Notes under the pieces: model-generated | Seen by the model: only the letters and a program-made list of their open reading frames with translations | The model's database searches: none | What the model was told of the DNA's origin: nothing | Source of the DNA: a virus | IMG/VR virus record: IMGVR_UViG_3300034284_002638 | Coordinates: 1-64,000 of that record | DNA length: 64,000 nucleotides | Strand: one strand, 5' to 3' | In this document: in pieces, positions 47,162-56,442 of the stretch | How positions within the stretch are numbered: position 1 is the stretch's first letter | Layout of the letters: every line of letters begins with the position of its first letter | Translations under genes and position numbers: made by a program

Positions 47162-49171
47162 TTTAACGCTATTCAATATTTCATGAATCTTCTCGTCCTT
47201 CATGTTCAAAAGGCGCTTGACAAGATGAGGATTCTTCAAAAGGTCAATTGGGCGCCTGAATCCAGCGGAATACAACTTTTCTGCCCTTACCTTGCCAATG
47301 TTCGGAATCTTGCACAAGTCTATGAGTTCGGGGCGGACTCCGTAAACAACCCTTAAATACACGGAATTGAAAAAGTCCTTCCTGTTCCATTTTGCCGCCA
47401 TAGAATCCAACATATTCAAAACAGAAACAAGACGCTCAGCGTCCATTTGAAGACCACGGGCAAAAGCAGTAAAAGAGCCGAGCTGCATACCATTTAAAAG
47501 ACAATAATACGAATAGGCTCCCTTTATGGATGACTCAGGGTACTCTGATCCATGGGCGTCATAAACTTTAGAGGCAAAATCCTCCATCTCATCCTTCTCG
47601 GCTCTAGTGACAAATCCAGACCGTATTGAGTCTACATTGCCCAAAGCAAGAGACAAGGCAAAATCACTCTGATCCAGGCCTCTTGAAAATAAAATTCTGA
47701 AATTCCTTCTAAGGTCGGCGACATCAAAAGGACTGTAGTACATTATGCTCGAGACCTTGCCGACAGAGGTAGCCTCGTAGTTTCCATCCACTTCCTTGAT
47801 TGCGCCGACACGGGTCAAAAGATCTATTGTTTTGTCAACGATGGTGTCGTCTAGATCCTCATACTGGAAGTATGCCAAGGATCTACCGTACCAATCATGA
47901 ACATCGCTGATAGTTTTAATCTGTCCGTAATGAATCTCACTAACCAAGTGAAAGGCCAAAGTTTTATAGCGAGGATCATCCTCTTGGCCTACATAACTAA
48001 GAAGCTGAGACTCTATGTTCTTGGGCGAAGAAAGACGATCTATGTGATAATCTGATTCTCCGTAGGGAAGAAGTATGTGAACATCTCCCTTCGGATCATA
48101 ACCCGGCCTACCTGCACGACCAGCCATCTGGAATATGTCGTATGTTTCAACTTCTGTCCTTCCTCGATGAACACCAGCTATTATCACTCTGCGGGCGGGG
48201 AAATTACATCCCCATGCCAATGTGCTCGTGGCGACTATGACCCTCAAGTCACCAGATTTAAACTTCTGCTCTACCTTGTGGCGCTTATCTTTGTCAAGGT
48301 CTGCGTTGTGCAGTTCGCACACGACACCACGCTCTTCAAGGGCCGACCTAATCCTCTCTCCCGTGGCCTTGGAATGGACGAAGACTAGAAACTTATCCTC
48401 CTTGTGCTCCTTAATTAGATCTACGGCCGCACTGACCTTGTACTCCTCGGTGAGATCGTAGGTTTCGCCCGCGTCGTATTCCTCGTAGTGAATATCCAAA
48501 GGGCATGGCCTGTATTCCGAATGAACTAGATAGGTGTCTTTTTTAACAAGGCTGCACCCGACCCAATTTGCTATCTGATCCACATTTGGCATTGTAGCCG
48601 AGAGAAAAACTATTCTAGGATCTCGGGCTATTTGAGAAAATTTCATGAGCCCAACTTCCAAATGGTCGCCCCTGGAGGGAACCGTCAGAAGATGCGACTC
48701 GTCAACGACAAGAGTCCCGCAATCCCTAAGGAATTCATTTTTTTCGGATTGAAGGTTCCGACATCTGGAGTTGAGCATCTCCGAAGTCATCACGATTATG
48801 TCGGCCTCGTTCAATTCCTTCATGCGGGCTTCCGTGAGACGGTAGTCGCCCGTGCATATTGAAATTTTAAGATCAGAAAACAGCGACTTTTCCGAGAGCC
48901 AGTCATCTATTTTCTCCTTGGCCAAGGCTCGGAGAGGAGCGAGATATATTGCCTTCCCGCCGCGAGCCCTGACCTCATGGCTCATAAACATCTCGGCGCA
49001 AACCGTCTTCCCAACACTAGTTGGAGCGGCAATTACGCAGTTGCAGTTCTTGTCATATATTTCAAAAACTCTACTTTGAACTTGATTAAATGAATCAAAG
49101 GCGTACTTGCCGTAAGGAAACCTGGATGTTTCGACAAGACAAGTCTGATCAGACACTTTGATTAGAGACAT
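47150..49171 (-). CDS. Ski2-like (Hel308-type) SF2 helicase
   Basis: 673 aa. Helicase motifs in order: [15 protein letters not shown], Ia [20 protein letters not shown] (DESH), [61 protein letters not shown]. The winged-helix and ratchet regions and a C-terminal helix-hairpin-helix ([19 protein letters not shown]) follow. Hel308-like enzymes unwind lagging strands at stalled forks. Rare in phages compared with UvsW/Dda. Convergent with the repeat protein, overlapping 12 nt. Confidence 0.88.
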   Translation of the reverse strand: MSLIKVSDQTCLVETSRFPYGKYAFDSFNQVQSRVFEIYDKNCNCVIAAPTSVGKTVCAEMFMSHEVRARGGKAIYLAPLRALAKEKIDDWLSEKSLFSDLKISICTGDYRLTEARMKELNEADIIVMTSEMLNSRCRNLQSEKNEFLRDCGTLVVDESHLLTVPSRGDHLEVGLMKFSQIARDPRIVFLSATMPNVDQIANWVGCSLVKKDTYLVHSEYRPCPLDIHYEEYDAGETYDLTEEYKVSAAVDLIKEHKEDKFLVFVHSKATGERIRSALEERGVVCELHNADLDKDKRHKVEQKFKSGDLRVIVATSTLAWGCNFPARRVIIAGVHRGRTEVETYDIFQMAGRAGRPGYDPKGDVHILLPYGESDYHIDRLSSPKNIESQLLSYVGQEDDPRYKTLAFHLVSEIHYGQIKTISDVHDWYGRSLAYFQYEDLDDTIVDKTIDLLTRVGAIKEVDGNYEATSVGKVSSIMYYSPFDVADLRRNFRILFSRGLDQSDFALSLALGNVDSIRSGFVTRAEKDEMEDFASKVYDAHGSEYPESSIKGAYSYYCLLNGMQLGSFTAFARGLQMDAERLVSVLNMLDSMAAKWNRKDFFNSVYLRVVYGVRPELIDLCKIPNIGKVRAEKLYSAGFRRPIDLLKNPHLVKRLLNMKDEKIHEILNSVKSIS

Positions 49172-49216
49172 AAAACACCATTGAATTTGCCGAATACAAA
49201 ACCAGTCAAACTAAAA

Positions 49217-49254
49217 CGGGGAGGGGGGATAAGTCTATTCAGCCCCCCTCCCCG
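49217..49254 (-). terminator. Rho-independent terminator
   Basis: CGGGGAGGGGGG and CCCCCCTCCCCG form a perfect 12-bp stem with a 14-nt loop, followed on the minus strand by TTTTAG. It terminates the gene upstream and separates it from the helicase gene. Confidence 0.85.
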
Positions 49255-49279
49255 AACCCGCACCCCCACACCCAAACTT

Positions 49280-49564
49280 CTATCCCGCCTTAGTTTTCTT
49301 TGCCCTGGAGTCTGCCTCAATCAATGCGAATTCCCCGATGCTGTCAACTTTGTTAAACCAATCGTCAGGTCCACTGGCCAGGGAAAGCCATCGGTCAATT
49401 TCCTTATCTCTCTGGAGGATTGAGCAGGCAAAAGAACGATCCCCCGCGACCTTCTGCGGCAGGGATTGACTTATGTTTGCCAGATCATCGTCCGACATTC
49501 TAGAACAATATTCCTTAATCAATGTTATTTCCGATTTACCCAAGTTCTTTTTCACTTGAACCAT
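49280..49564 (-). CDS. Conserved phage protein, unknown
   Basis: 94 aa: EITLIKEYCSRMSDDDLANI, QSLPQKVAGDRSFACSILQR, DKEIDRWLSLASGPDDWFNK. Helical; similar in layout to hypothetical proteins of T4-like phages with 'YCxRMSDDDL'. Ends before a strong terminator. Function unknown. Confidence 0.65.
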   Translation of the reverse strand: MVQVKKNLGKSEITLIKEYCSRMSDDDLANISQSLPQKVAGDRSFACSILQRDKEIDRWLSLASGPDDWFNKVDSIGEFALIEADSRAKKTKAG

Positions 49565-49566
49565 AT

Positions 49567-49746
49567 ATGGAATCGCCCCATGCTAAAAGACTTAAAAAGT
49601 TAGGTTCTGAGTACACCCCAGAATATTACCATCACCGAGGCCTTAACTCCAACAAGAATTGTGCCCCAAGTTGGATTCACATCCTAATAGAAAAGAATAG
49701 AAAAGTCAACGCCAATTTCACACAACGTCAAAAACTTTCACATTAG
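49567..49746 (+). CDS. Possible small protein (divergent)
   Basis: 59 aa: ESPHAKRLKKLGSEYTPEYY, HHRGLNSNKNCAPSWIHIL, and a basic C-terminus. The residue composition looks protein-like, but there is no ribosome site, the ATG is only 3 bp from the divergent start, and its end overlaps the next minus-strand gene by 29 bp. Doubtful. Confidence 0.35.
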   Translation: MESPHAKRLKKLGSEYTPEYYHHRGLNSNKNCAPSWIHILIEKNRKVNANFTQRQKLSH

Positions 49747-50020
49747 TTCCGTCTTCGGACATGGCGGAATATTCGCAGACTATCTCTTTTTCTCCAGAAT
49801 ACCTCATGCCGAGATTGTATCTGTCTATAGATACGGAACGATTTTTTTGCGAGGCGACGACCCAACAATAGTCTTGAATTTTCTCTAGATCTCCATACCT
49901 GTTTTCTTGTGTAATTCCCACCTCCAAGACCATGCCGTTCGGAAGAGCCAATTCCACAGAGCCTTCCTTAAACAAATGCTCCATGAAAAGTTGCTGGAGC
50001 TTGTTTCTTGCAGTCTTCAT
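49718..50020 (-). CDS. Conserved phage protein, unknown
   Basis: 100 aa: RNKLQQLFMEHLFKEGSVEL, LPNGMVLEVGITQENRYGD, CWVVASQKNRSVSIDRYNLG. A small alpha/beta protein; GGGAGGTATCCC precedes the ATG. The pattern 'LPDGxxLEIGITQE' recurs in T4-like phages. Unknown function. Confidence 0.65.
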   Translation of the reverse strand: MKTARNKLQQLFMEHLFKEGSVELALPNGMVLEVGITQENRYGDLEKIQDYCWVVASQKNRSVSIDRYNLGMRYSGEKEIVCEYSAMSEDGTNVKVFDVV

Positions 50021-50066
50021 GGGATACCTCCCTATAATGAGACCAATCTAGATCAAATGTATGTAT

Positions 50067-50089
50067 CCACCCATTTTTGAAATGGGTGG
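50067..50089. repeat. Intergenic 10-bp hairpin
   Basis: CCACCCATTT and AAATGGGTGG enclose a 3-nt loop between two minus-strand genes. No T-run follows on either strand, so an mRNA-stabilising or processing role is as likely as termination. Confidence 0.6.
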
Positions 50090-50149
50090 GCTTTGGCATA
50101 ATTTTAAGTAAAAAATGACCTATGCATTTGACTTTTAGGATTTACAAAG

Positions 50150-50599
50150 TCAATAAAGATTCAGCTGCTCGGGGTTCATATACATGTATTCAAAACCTTC
50201 AAAAACCATAGGGGTAGTCTTTTCCTTTATAGGAGACAGTATCGGGCGGCCACGAGGATCCAAACAAACACTCCAGCAGTAAACCTTCCTGTCCTCTTGA
50301 TAAAATTCTATAAGAGAGAGAAAATGTCCGCCCAGAACCTTTTTGGCTAGTTTCGCAACAATATGGAACGGTAAAAAAGGAGCATATTTGTTGTATACCT
50401 GAAAAGTCTCCAGGTAATGATCATTATATAAAGCGCGATTAAAATGAAATACTATGGTGTATCCATCAACCTCCGCCTCGCACTTTTTGAGCGGAGCTAT
50501 ATGATACTCCATCTCAACAGGACCCATCGGAAAATTGTATGGAACTAAGTCCGAAGCAAGATTTTTCATAATCTCTATCTTTTCATCGAACTTGGCCAT
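50150..50599 (-). CDS. Conserved phage protein, unknown
   Basis: 149 aa: an N-terminal helix (KFDEKIEIMKNLASDLVPYN), IVFHFNRALYNDHYLETFQV, HFLSLIEFYQEDRKVYCWSV, DPRGRPILSPIKEKTTPMVF, FEYMYMNPEQLNLY. This pattern (disposable-looking beta strands ending in '(D)FY/NLY') matches a hypothetical protein widespread in T4-like phages of aquatic hosts. Function unknown. Confidence 0.7.
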   Translation of the reverse strand: MAKFDEKIEIMKNLASDLVPYNFPMGPVEMEYHIAPLKKCEAEVDGYTIVFHFNRALYNDHYLETFQVYNKYAPFLPFHIVAKLAKKVLGGHFLSLIEFYQEDRKVYCWSVCLDPRGRPILSPIKEKTTPMVFEGFEYMYMNPEQLNLY

Positions 50600-50666
50600 C
50601 TATTTTTCCTCAAAATTATTTATCCCTTTTAGGATTAGAAAAATCCAAAATGCATCAAAAAACGCA

Positions 50667-50695
50667 TTGACCAATTATACATTGGCTGCTATATT
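50667..50695 (+). promoter_or_regulatory. Sigma70-type promoter
   Basis: TTGACC and TATATT are separated by exactly 17 bp, ~21 bp upstream of an ATG with AGGAG. This is the best host-type promoter in the window and implies early transcription of the 77-aa gene. Confidence 0.75.
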
Positions 50696-50715
50696 AGATG
50701 CAATAGGAGAAAAAC

Positions 50716-50949
50716 ATGTCCACAAAATGCTTGCTTCTGGAGACCAAGGACAAAAAAAGAATTTTTACCTTGATAGGAAACAAAAAGCACCTCAAGGAAT
50801 ATTGCAAGGCCTTTGGAGCAAAAATGTTTGTAGTCAAGGCAGAAATAGAAAAATCAAAGATAATGGATCTTCAACAACTGGTTCCGGCCTTGTGCGACAA
50901 AAACTACAAAAGTTTCAAGGTGGAATTTGAGGTAGTTAAGTCCGAATAG
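50716..50949 (+). CDS. Small protein from an early-type promoter
   Basis: 77 aa: STKCLLLETKDKKRIFTLIG, NKKHLKEYCKAFGAKMFVVK, and a helix ending in FKVEFEVVKSE. The fold may be a small alpha/beta domain. It is one of few plus-strand genes in the replication region and has its own strong promoter, as early host-takeover genes do. It converges on recA. Function unknown. Confidence 0.65.
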   Translation: MSTKCLLLETKDKKRIFTLIGNKKHLKEYCKAFGAKMFVVKAEIEKSKIMDLQQLVPALCDKNYKSFKVEFEVVKSE

Positions 50950-50959
50950 TCTGGGTGCT

Positions 50960-52147
50960 TCAATCCGACTCGCCCAAAAGATTGCCAACATCCTGGTGCG
51001 TGTCGATCTGCTCTACGTCTTCACTGTTCGTAAGAGCGATAGCTTCCGACCACTCCTTCAAATATTCCTTGACCTCATCCGCATTCTCAGCATCTATGAG
51101 AGCCGGATACTTTATCAGAATCTCAGGGTCAAACGGGGCGGACTTGGCCTGCTGGAAGGTGGCCTCCTCGTCGCCGCCATTCCAAGGCGAAAGTATTCTG
51201 TATTTTCCAGCCCCCTTGCCGGGTTCAACCCTTTTGGACATCAAAATGGCATCCATGAGGCCGCCAAGAGGGTTGATTCCAGAGTCATAAAAAAGAGGCA
51301 CATTTTCAATCTTGATCCCGGGCGTGAAATGTCTGTTTTTCTTGTTCACTATGGTCATGTTGGTTCCAAGCGACAACTTCGTACTCTTGTCCTGGAAGGC
51401 TTTGGGAGATCCGGTGCGGAACCTCAGGGAGGCATAAAACTTGAGAGCCTCGCCGCCGCCAGAAGTGGTCTCATCATTTCCATAAATTACGCCAATCTTC
51501 TTGCGAACCTGGTTGATGACATAAAGGGTCGCATCCTTGTCGTTCAAGAACGGATTGAGACTCCTCAGAATCTTGTTGGCAAATTTCGCCCGCTCGCCGG
51601 GACGCTCATTGCCCACCGCGTCGCGCTCGGCCTTGGTAGCATTCTCGGGAAGGTCAACCTCGCTCCACTCCCTATCGGTGGGATTGACGCCTATGGAGTC
51701 CCAAACGATCCCGATTGGCTTCTTGGGAAACTTTGCCCGAATGGCATTCACCACTGTGATTATCTTCTTTTCAACCTGCTGGAGGGTTACGGGATCAAAG
51801 ACCAAAAGCTTATCAGGATCAACATGGCCACACCGCTCGGCAAAATCAGAGCCGCTCGAGCGTTCGCAGTCCAAAAGGACTGCAATTCCGCCCTGCTTCT
51901 GAATGGCTCCGAGAAAGCAGTAGCCCAAGAGGGACTTGCCAGATGCCTCAGGACCAAATGCCTCAATTATTCTTCCTCCGGGAAACCCTCCCTTAATGAA
52001 TTTGCCGCTGCAGGCGTAATTGATGGCCAAGTTGCCGGTGTTTACATAATAAGGCACCTGCCCCGCGTTACGCAGCAGTTCGCCACCGGTGGACTCCAGT
52101 ATTTCGTCCAAAACGGAATCATCGTTCTTTGTTTTTGACTTGGCCAT
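50960..52147 (-). CDS. recA: RecA/UvsX-like recombinase
   Basis: 395 aa. Walker A GPEASGKS (65-72), Walker B-like KPIGIVWDSIGVN, catalytic Glu/DNA loop L1 region, and the L2-like segment with ETTSGGGEALKFYASLRFR, the classic RecA 'GGxALKFYAS' motif. It forms filaments on ssDNA for strand exchange and recombination-dependent replication. The C-terminus is longer and acidic. It follows the gp32-like gene in one direction, separated by a hairpin. The island's many duplications could depend on such activity. Confidence 0.93.
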   Translation of the reverse strand: MAKSKTKNDDSVLDEILESTGGELLRNAGQVPYYVNTGNLAINYACSGKFIKGGFPGGRIIEAFGPEASGKSLLGYCFLGAIQKQGGIAVLLDCERSSGSDFAERCGHVDPDKLLVFDPVTLQQVEKKIITVVNAIRAKFPKKPIGIVWDSIGVNPTDREWSEVDLPENATKAERDAVGNERPGERAKFANKILRSLNPFLNDKDATLYVINQVRKKIGVIYGNDETTSGGGEALKFYASLRFRTGSPKAFQDKSTKLSLGTNMTIVNKKNRHFTPGIKIENVPLFYDSGINPLGGLMDAILMSKRVEPGKGAGKYRILSPWNGGDEEATFQQAKSAPFDPEILIKYPALIDAENADEVKEYLKEWSEAIALTNSEDVEQIDTHQDVGNLLGESD

Positions 52148-52193
52148 TTATTTTTCCTGTGTTTGTTAAATGTTGTGCGTTTTTGAATCATAT

Positions 52194-52229
52194 GCCTCTC
52201 CCCGGAGCCCGATTGCTCCGGGGAGAGGC
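52194..52229 (-). terminator. Strong intergenic hairpin downstream of gp32-like gene
   Basis: GCCTCTCCCCGGAGC and GCTCCGGGGAGAGGC pair perfectly over 15 bp with a 6-nt loop. No T-run follows on the minus strand, so it may act as an mRNA 3' stabiliser or attenuator that makes SSB transcripts more abundant than recA. Confidence 0.75.
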
Positions 52230-52247
52230 GATCTTATCGAATCCAGA

Positions 52248-53183
52248 CTAACCCAACCTTCTCAGTTCTTCAAGAAAATCCTTGTCCGCCATCTCCTCGT
52301 CTCCAGACTCTTCCGACTCAACCTCGACCTTCGCCTTGGCCTTGGGAACCTCGGCTACAGCGGTTGCCGGCTTTGCCGCAAACTCGGAAGGATCAAAACC
52401 GCTGGGGGATTCCTGCTTGAGGCCGAGGTGAACAGCAAGTTCGTGCTTGAGCTCATCGGCAGTCTTCAAAACCCTCAACGAATTGAGGTCGTGAAGATTT
52501 TCCATCCACCTCTTGCACTCATCAGGATCGCCGGCGGGGGACTGCTCGAGGAAATGACTGCCCTCGTAGTTCGGGTAACTATTGTCGCCCGACTTGCGGA
52601 TCGTCTTAATCAACTTGAAGTCGTAGCCGTTCTTGAAATCGGTCACATCTCCAAGCCTAGGCTGGTTCATCTCCGTGTCGCCCAAGATGCCCCTGAGAAT
52701 AATCTCATGGAGAGTCTTGCCGACAGAAAGAATCTTTGGCCCAACATTCTTCTTTACATTCCCGTTCTCATCCCTTTCCTCGCGAACAATGCAGTTGTAG
52801 TAATACCTCTCCACGGGCTTGAGCTGCCTGTAGAGACCTTGGAGACGGTCCCGCTCTGCGGGTGCGGCCTGCTCGGATTTCTTCCAGCAATCCTTGATAT
52901 AGTCAACGATGGGATTGTGGCCGACCCAGCGTCCTGTTTCACGGCTGTATTCGCGAATGTCGTGCAAACTCTTTCCGTTTACGCGATGAAGAGCCGTGAC
53001 GAGATAGAAAGGATTGCTTTCGCGGCCGAAAGTGCCTTTGGGAGCGGGAGGAAGAAGGCGCAGCACCACGCTGCCCTTGCCCTCGGGCATCCTCACAAAA
53101 TTTTCCAGAAACGAGCCAGAGGATGTTTCTGAAGTCTTCAAGCCCTTGTAATCGTTCTGAAGGGCACCTAGATCAAGTGACAT
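52248..53183 (-). CDS. gp32-like single-stranded DNA-binding protein
   Basis: 311 aa, close to T4 gp32 (301 aa). Basic/aromatic core: SVVLRLLPPAPKGTFGRESN, RVNGKSLHDIREYSRETGRW, VERYYYNCIVREERDENGNV, KILSVGKTLHEIILRGI; then an acidic C-terminal tail (SEESGDEEMADKDFLEEL) typical of SSBs for partner contacts. It coats ssDNA and works with RecA, helicase and polymerase. Zinc ligands of T4 gp32 are not evident. Confidence 0.85.
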   Translation of the reverse strand: MSLDLGALQNDYKGLKTSETSSGSFLENFVRMPEGKGSVVLRLLPPAPKGTFGRESNPFYLVTALHRVNGKSLHDIREYSRETGRWVGHNPIVDYIKDCWKKSEQAAPAERDRLQGLYRQLKPVERYYYNCIVREERDENGNVKKNVGPKILSVGKTLHEIILRGILGDTEMNQPRLGDVTDFKNGYDFKLIKTIRKSGDNSYPNYEGSHFLEQSPAGDPDECKRWMENLHDLNSLRVLKTADELKHELAVHLGLKQESPSGFDPSEFAAKPATAVAEVPKAKAKVEVESEESGDEEMADKDFLEELRRLG

Positions 53184-53254
53184 GTTGTTCTCCGTTGTAA
53201 AAGTTAAAGTTCACGAATCAAGTTCGCAAGTTATAAGTAATATCGGCGCATCTG

Positions 53255-53995
53255 TCAATAGACTTTAGCATATTTTCTTAGATACCAGTGCAGAGACGCA
53301 TAGTCACAGTCCAAATCGTTCAAAGAGGCTGCATTTTTCCACTCCAAGCGACGAAGTTCAACCAGATCCGGACGGTAGAGAAGCATGAAATTAAAATAAA
53401 TTTCATATTCGGACGCTCCTGAAAAACCAACCCCTCCAGGAGAAACATGCCTGAGAAAAGCCCTCCAGAACTCTTGGTCGTTGTAGGACTCCACCAGACC
53501 GAAAAGGCCGGAAAGGCATTCGAGATCGAATACCATGTGGTGGCATATTCCAGAAAGATCCGGATTCATCCTTTTAAGACTAGGATGTAGCCTGGCCATG
53601 TGCTCAAAGTATGGAAGATGATATTCGGATCCGAAATTAAAATAAATCTTGTCGGGGTCGGATCTAAAAAAACTTGTCGGACGAAGAAAAAAGGTGTCGG
53701 AATCCAAGACAAGATATCTTTTTGAAATTCCGGAAATAACGAACCCAGAGTAAAGCTTTAAAAGCTGCTGAAAGTACCAGCCGTTTCTGTCCCTTTTGCC
53801 GTGAATGCACTTGACATCTTCTATAGAAAAAGGAAATGAAGACTCATTAACATGCTTGCACCCACAAATAGAAAGCGGAAATCTTGAAACCAGATAAATG
53901 TCCCCGCAGTCACGAACATTAGACCTTGTGTAAGACACTTGGGAGTGAATGACATCAAGATCATTTGGCCCGACTGGGATGACAACATCAATCAT
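53255..53995 (-). CDS. Glycosyltransferase (DUF6492-like)
   Basis: 246 aa starting MIDVVIPVGPNDLDVIHSQV, with a hydrophobic strand into YLVLDSDTFFLRP (DxD) and KDRNGWYFQQLLKLY-like KRDRNGWYFQQLLKLYSGF before it, the signature of the DUF6492 glycosyltransferase-like family. It may add sugars to virion or host glycans. Located far from the left-arm glycan genes, it overlaps the next gene by 8 nt. Confidence 0.78.
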   Translation of the reverse strand: MIDVVIPVGPNDLDVIHSQVSYTRSNVRDCGDIYLVSRFPLSICGCKHVNESSFPFSIEDVKCIHGKRDRNGWYFQQLLKLYSGFVISGISKRYLVLDSDTFFLRPTSFFRSDPDKIYFNFGSEYHLPYFEHMARLHPSLKRMNPDLSGICHHMVFDLECLSGLFGLVESYNDQEFWRAFLRHVSPGGVGFSGASEYEIYFNFMLLYRPDLVELRRLEWKNAASLNDLDCDYASLHWYLRKYAKVY

Positions 53996-54416
53996 TCTTG
54001 GAAAGGTCTATCTGTCCGGACTGGGCTTCAGACTCCGTCATGGAGCATCTGGCCTTATCCTCCAAGGCGTTTATCTTGTCCTTGAGTGTGACATGGCCTT
54101 CCGCCTCCAAAGTTTCATTCAGAGTCTTTTTCATCTCCTTTTCCTTGAGGTACTCGTCCTCAAGAGCCTTGAGAATTTCAAGATTCTTTTCTATCTTTTG
54201 GCGAGACTTCTTGGCTTCAACTTCTTCCATGGCCTTTCTCTTTTCGGGATCCTTTATGAAAGGAACAATCTTCTCGCGAAACTTTTTATCAAGCATTGCT
54301 TGGCGACGCTCGCCCTTTTTTAGGATCTGCATCTTGTGCCTCTGGGCAGCAACCCTGGCTCGTCCCTTCTGCTCCCTAGCCTTTTTCTTCTTCTCTAATT
54401 GCTTTCTTGTGGCCAT
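53988..54416 (-). CDS. Highly charged helical protein
   Basis: 142 aa, nearly all Lys, Arg, Glu and Ala: TRKQLEKKKKAREQKGRARV, KKGERRQAMLDKKFREKIV, EVEAKKSRQKIEKNLEILKA. Predicted as one long coiled coil or helical bundle with net positive charge, suitable for binding nucleic acid or acting as scaffold. Unknown function. Confidence 0.65.
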   Translation of the reverse strand: MATRKQLEKKKKAREQKGRARVAAQRHKMQILKKGERRQAMLDKKFREKIVPFIKDPEKRKAMEEVEAKKSRQKIEKNLEILKALEDEYLKEKEMKKTLNETLEAEGHVTLKDKINALEDKARCSMTESEAQSGQIDLSKND

Positions 54417-54418
54417 GT

Positions 54419-55135
54419 TTATCTCCTCCTAATATCGGGCATGTCTACTTGTTCGTAATTTCCCCAAAGATTAATCTCTTCCTTCTGCGTCTCGGCCCCG
54501 ACATACTTTGGGCCCTCGTCGGCTTCAATCAGTCCAGACCCAACAGCAACAAAGTACTCGGCACTAACTTTAACATCCTTGCCCGAGTCGTCGGTAGTGT
54601 TGTAAACCAATGTGGATCCCAATGACTCCTCGGAATAAACAGGATATTTCTTGCCCAAAGTGAACTTCAAGCCCTTTTGCCTGACCTTTTGCTGCCCTAT
54701 GGGGTCAGGGTCGTACACTTCCTGTCGTATTGCTCTACGGGCAAGGTTCTGGGATTTCTGGTTCCTCACGACAGGGCATGACCTGTCGGCCAACTCCTTG
54801 GAGGGGGAAGGCACGGGCTTGAAATCATCTTCGGATTCAAACTCTTCAGTAACAATGACCCTGCCCGAATCAAAACTGAATTTCTTGTTTTTTATGACTA
54901 TGCCGTCGCTGGTTTCTCTGTAGCCAAGCTTCTTCTTGGCATACTCATAGATCTCCACATCAACTATAAGGATATTTCTTCTGGCGAGTTGCGACATTAT
55001 CTTTCCGGCAATAGCGTCCAGCTCTATTTCTTCCGTTATCTTTCCTACCTTGCAGTTTCTGGTCTTGATCTCGTCTTCATAAACGCCGGGCCGATCTGTC
55101 GCGTCTTTATAGTGAAATACAATTTCATATCCCAT
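54419..55135 (-). CDS. Conserved T4-like phage protein (MGYEIVFHY family)
   Basis: 238 aa. The start MGYEIVFHYKDATDRPGVYE is chosen; an upstream ATG adds 43 unlike residues. It contains LARRNILIVDVEIYEYAKKK and DGIVIKNKKFSF, then a basic region (NLARRAIRQEVYDPDPIGQ). The same pattern is present in T4-like phages of many hosts and lacks a known role. Located among replication genes. Confidence 0.75.
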   Translation of the reverse strand: MGYEIVFHYKDATDRPGVYEDEIKTRNCKVGKITEEIELDAIAGKIMSQLARRNILIVDVEIYEYAKKKLGYRETSDGIVIKNKKFSFDSGRVIVTEEFESEDDFKPVPSPSKELADRSCPVVRNQKSQNLARRAIRQEVYDPDPIGQQKVRQKGLKFTLGKKYPVYSEESLGSTLVYNTTDDSGKDVKVSAEYFVAVGSGLIEADEGPKYVGAETQKEEINLWGNYEQVDMPDIRRR

Positions 55136-55178
55136 CTGGGTCTTCCTTGTTTTGCAACCTATACTAGTAAGACTGGCG

Positions 55179-55793
55179 TCATTTCTGGGCGAGCCCTGTG
55201 CCGTATCTTGTATTAAAAATGACAAACGGCCTATTCTTCGCCTTGCAGAAGTCGGAAAAAACATCCTTGTTATCTGCTAAGTGATCGACGCAAATGAATC
55301 CATCCAAATTCAAATACTCCCAGCAAGCCTCCAAATCTTCCTTGATCTTATCGCCATTGACCTTCTCCGTGACCATGATCAAATCAAAACTAGAAGACAT
55401 TTTGCCGATGAACTCTGCATCCACCACGCTCCCGTAGTGGTAATCTACAAGAAAGTTCTTTCCCTTTATGTCCCTTATATTGGAAATAGCTATTCTAGGA
55501 GAGTAGAAATCCTTGCTTGACCTCTGAAAACAAAGCATCCGTTCCACTGAGGGGCAGCCTTGCAAAAAACAACAAGAAGGAAGACCCAAGTTGAATCCCA
55601 AGTGAAGAAGAGATTTAGTTTGGATCAGCTTGCCAAGATGATAATAAAAAGGCAGATAGTTTGGATCTTGATATTGGCTGCTTTTTCTGGAGGATTCGTC
55701 TATGAGACGCAACTTGTCAAGGAGAACGCGGGGGCCAACCGCCTGGCCCTTGAGCTTGGCCGACAAGACCGGATGAATCTGTTCTATGGTCAT
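55179..55793 (-). CDS. SAM-dependent methyltransferase-like protein
   Basis: 204 aa. SLLHLGFNLGLPSCCFLQGC occupies the SAM-binding motif I position; SSFDLIMVTEKVNGDKIKE and LNLDGFICVDHLADN match motifs IV-VI of Methyltransf_24-type class I enzymes. The glycine loop is degenerate, so the activity is not assured. It overlaps the glycosylase gene by 4 nt. It could modify sugars or nucleotides. Confidence 0.55.
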   Translation of the reverse strand: MTIEQIHPVLSAKLKGQAVGPRVLLDKLRLIDESSRKSSQYQDPNYLPFYYHLGKLIQTKSLLHLGFNLGLPSCCFLQGCPSVERMLCFQRSSKDFYSPRIAISNIRDIKGKNFLVDYHYGSVVDAEFIGKMSSSFDLIMVTEKVNGDKIKEDLEACWEYLNLDGFICVDHLADNKDVFSDFCKAKNRPFVIFNTRYGTGLAQK

Positions 55794-56440
55794 GCAGCAC
55801 CACTCAAAAGGCAGTGCTCCAACCCAATCAACTGCAAAAACACTCTCATGTCCTTCTCCGAAGACTCATCTCTAGATGAGTAATAATTCCATATCAAAAG
55901 ATCAACCTTCGCTACAGACATTCCGGATCTGTCTACAAGACCCAAAAATTCGCCTTCAAGAAACAAATAGGATTTTTTTCCAGGCGTGGTCTTAGGAGCA
56001 TCGTAGCCGATCATCCTCATGAATTTTAAAAGATGCACATCAAGCCCAGCAAACCTCGCTCCTCTCCTGCTGTGGAGCAGAAAACACCTTGCCGTTTTGG
56101 GGCCAATGCCTCTCACGGACTCAAGATCATAAACGGAACAAGTTTTAAGGTCTAATCCCTTTTGGGCAAGATCCATCATGGATTTGCCTTTGTTGTTGTA
56201 GCATCCGATACCATGAACCCTAAGTTCTTCTGAAAGATCAGCCCCAAACATCCGTATAATTTCAAAAGGCTCGTCCGCTACAAACTTGCCCTTGCCGCGC
56301 AACATAAGACGGTTCAAATTGGCTGCTGCGGTGGAGGCCTTCTTCCCGGCGGCACATATCCAAAACAACAACATAAGTTGCAACTCGTAATCGTTGCAGT
56401 CAAATTTAGTTATATTGCTCGGGTCTATGAGGTAGTTCAT
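55790..56440 (-). CDS. HhH-GPD superfamily DNA glycosylase-like protein
   Basis: 216 aa. The helix-hairpin-helix LESVRGIGPKTARCFLLHS is followed by RRGARFAGLDVHLLKFMRMI, the G/PD loop with an Asp in the catalytic position, as in EndoIII/MutY/AlkA enzymes. No Cys4 iron-sulphur cluster is seen. It excises damaged or modified bases. Start MNYLIDPSN is used because the upstream ATG lies inside the lipoprotein gene. Confidence 0.78.
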   Translation of the reverse strand: MNYLIDPSNITKFDCNDYELQLMLLFWICAAGKKASTAAANLNRLMLRGKGKFVADEPFEIIRMFGADLSEELRVHGIGCYNNKGKSMMDLAQKGLDLKTCSVYDLESVRGIGPKTARCFLLHSRRGARFAGLDVHLLKFMRMIGYDAPKTTPGKKSYLFLEGEFLGLVDRSGMSVAKVDLLIWNYYSSRDESSEKDMRVFLQLIGLEHCLLSGAA

Positions 56441-56442
56441 AG

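Noticed and set aside
50067-50089. Rho-independent terminator
   Set aside because: The 10-bp hairpin has no T-run on either strand, so it was listed as a repeat.
50996-52138. A 380-codon open frame on the plus strand
   Set aside because: It is the antisense shadow of recA; the RecA motifs on the minus strand settle the coding strand.
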